From the NCBI GenBank assembly GCA_900544435.1, contig UQVG01000108.1, positions 1 through 6,834 of the forward strand: a DNA stretch of 6,834 nucleotides, given 5' to 3'. The stretch's first letter is position 1. Each line of letters opens with the position of its first letter. The notes beneath the pieces are model-generated. The model did no database searches. It saw only the letters and a program-made list of their open reading frames with translations, and was not told the DNA's origin. The stretch is from an uncultured Erysipelotrichaceae bacterium (lineage in GTDB: Bacteria > Bacillota_I > Bacilli_A > Erysipelotrichales > Coprobacillaceae). This document shows positions 6,634 to 6,834 of this stretch, one piece after another. A program made the translations under genes and the position numbers.

Positions 6634-6834
6634 ATCGGTAGAGTCTAAAGTTTATGAAAACTATATAAAATCATAGGTTTCAGGACTCAATGAATGATGT
6701 GAAATCATCCAAAAAGTTATAAAACTGAATATTTCGGAATTTTCTAAACCAACGGATTATAAAAGACAATAAAAAAAGCCTGAAAAAGGCGCAATGAGGG
6801 TATCGTCTCTAGGAACATATCTTAGAGAAATGAT
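6634..6834 (+). other. Hairpin-rich noncoding stretch, possible structured RNA or long leader (partial)
   Basis: These 200 bases lack a supported coding region on either strand but contain several short complementary pairs. GAGTC (6641-6645) pairs with GACTC (6684-6688), enclosing TTTATGA/TCATAGG. ATGAT/ATCAT forms a hairpin at about 6694-6708. CTGAA-TAT-TTCGG forms one near 6726-6738. GCCT-GAAAA-AGGC lies at 6778-6790, and TCTCTAGG/CTTAGAGA (6806-6828) gives an 8-bp stem with one G-U. A promoter sits directly upstream. I do not recognise a known riboswitch, T-box core, tmRNA, RNase P or SRP signature. It could be the 5' part of a structured RNA, a leader for a gene beyond the edge, or AT-rich spacer. 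On the minus strand GCCT-TTTTC-AGGC plus seven Ts could instead be a weak terminator for a gene to the right. Confidence 0.35.

Noticed and set aside
6661..6715. LicT-type antiterminator (RAT) site near the right edge
   Set aside because: The hairpins here lack the conserved internal loops and the GGATTGTTACT-like bases of a RAT site.
6739..6820. Short minus-strand reading frame starting at an ATG near 6818 (about 23 codons)
   Set aside because: No ribosome binding site, runs through hairpin sequence and a T-rich run, and has no recognisable product.

Overview
The window reads as ordinary chromosome from an AT-rich, low-GC member of the Bacillota. Strong AGGAGG-type ribosome binding sites, U-tailed intrinsic terminators, a catabolite-response-like element and the gene families (RpiR, cyuA/UPF0597, DUF2798, clostridial-type TcdA, GH1 6-phospho-beta-glucosidase) fit an anaerobic gut Firmicute. 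An Erysipelotrichia/Coprobacillus-like host is my best guess, but the sequence does not prove it.

Layout. On the minus strand at the left edge is a two-gene operon: an RNase Z-like metallo-beta-lactamase-fold hydrolase (424-1224, TTG start) followed by an RpiR/MurR-type regulator that runs off the window (1-410). Upstream lies a minus-strand DUF2798 membrane protein gene (1291-1758) whose terminator overlaps its own last codons. It is divergent from tcdA (1965-2720, plus), the enzyme that cyclises t6A37 in tRNA. Both genes have near-consensus promoters in the shared 200-bp gap. The DUF2798 transcript would carry a leader of about 87 nt that can fold its own Shine-Dalgarno into a long hairpin.

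tcdA converges on cyuA (2754-4028, minus), an L-cysteine desulfidase, with a 12-bp bidirectional terminator between them. cyuA is divergent from a LysR-type regulator (4136-5017, plus). An 8-bp inverted repeat lies over the proposed cyuA promoter, which suggests that the regulator controls cysteine breakdown. A second bidirectional terminator separates the LysR gene from a 6-phospho-beta-glucosidase gene (5044-6516, minus).

The last 318 bases (6517-6834) hold no convincing protein gene. They contain the glucosidase promoter with a cre-like CcpA site, a perfect 9-bp palindrome, an outward plus-strand promoter, and about 200 bases rich in short hairpins that may be the 5' part of a structured RNA.

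The genes form independent small units: peptide/amino-acid and sugar catabolism with local regulators, plus a tRNA-modification gene. I saw no phage, transposon, CRISPR or defence genes. The most interesting items are the SD-sequestering DUF2798 leader and the possible structured RNA at the right edge.
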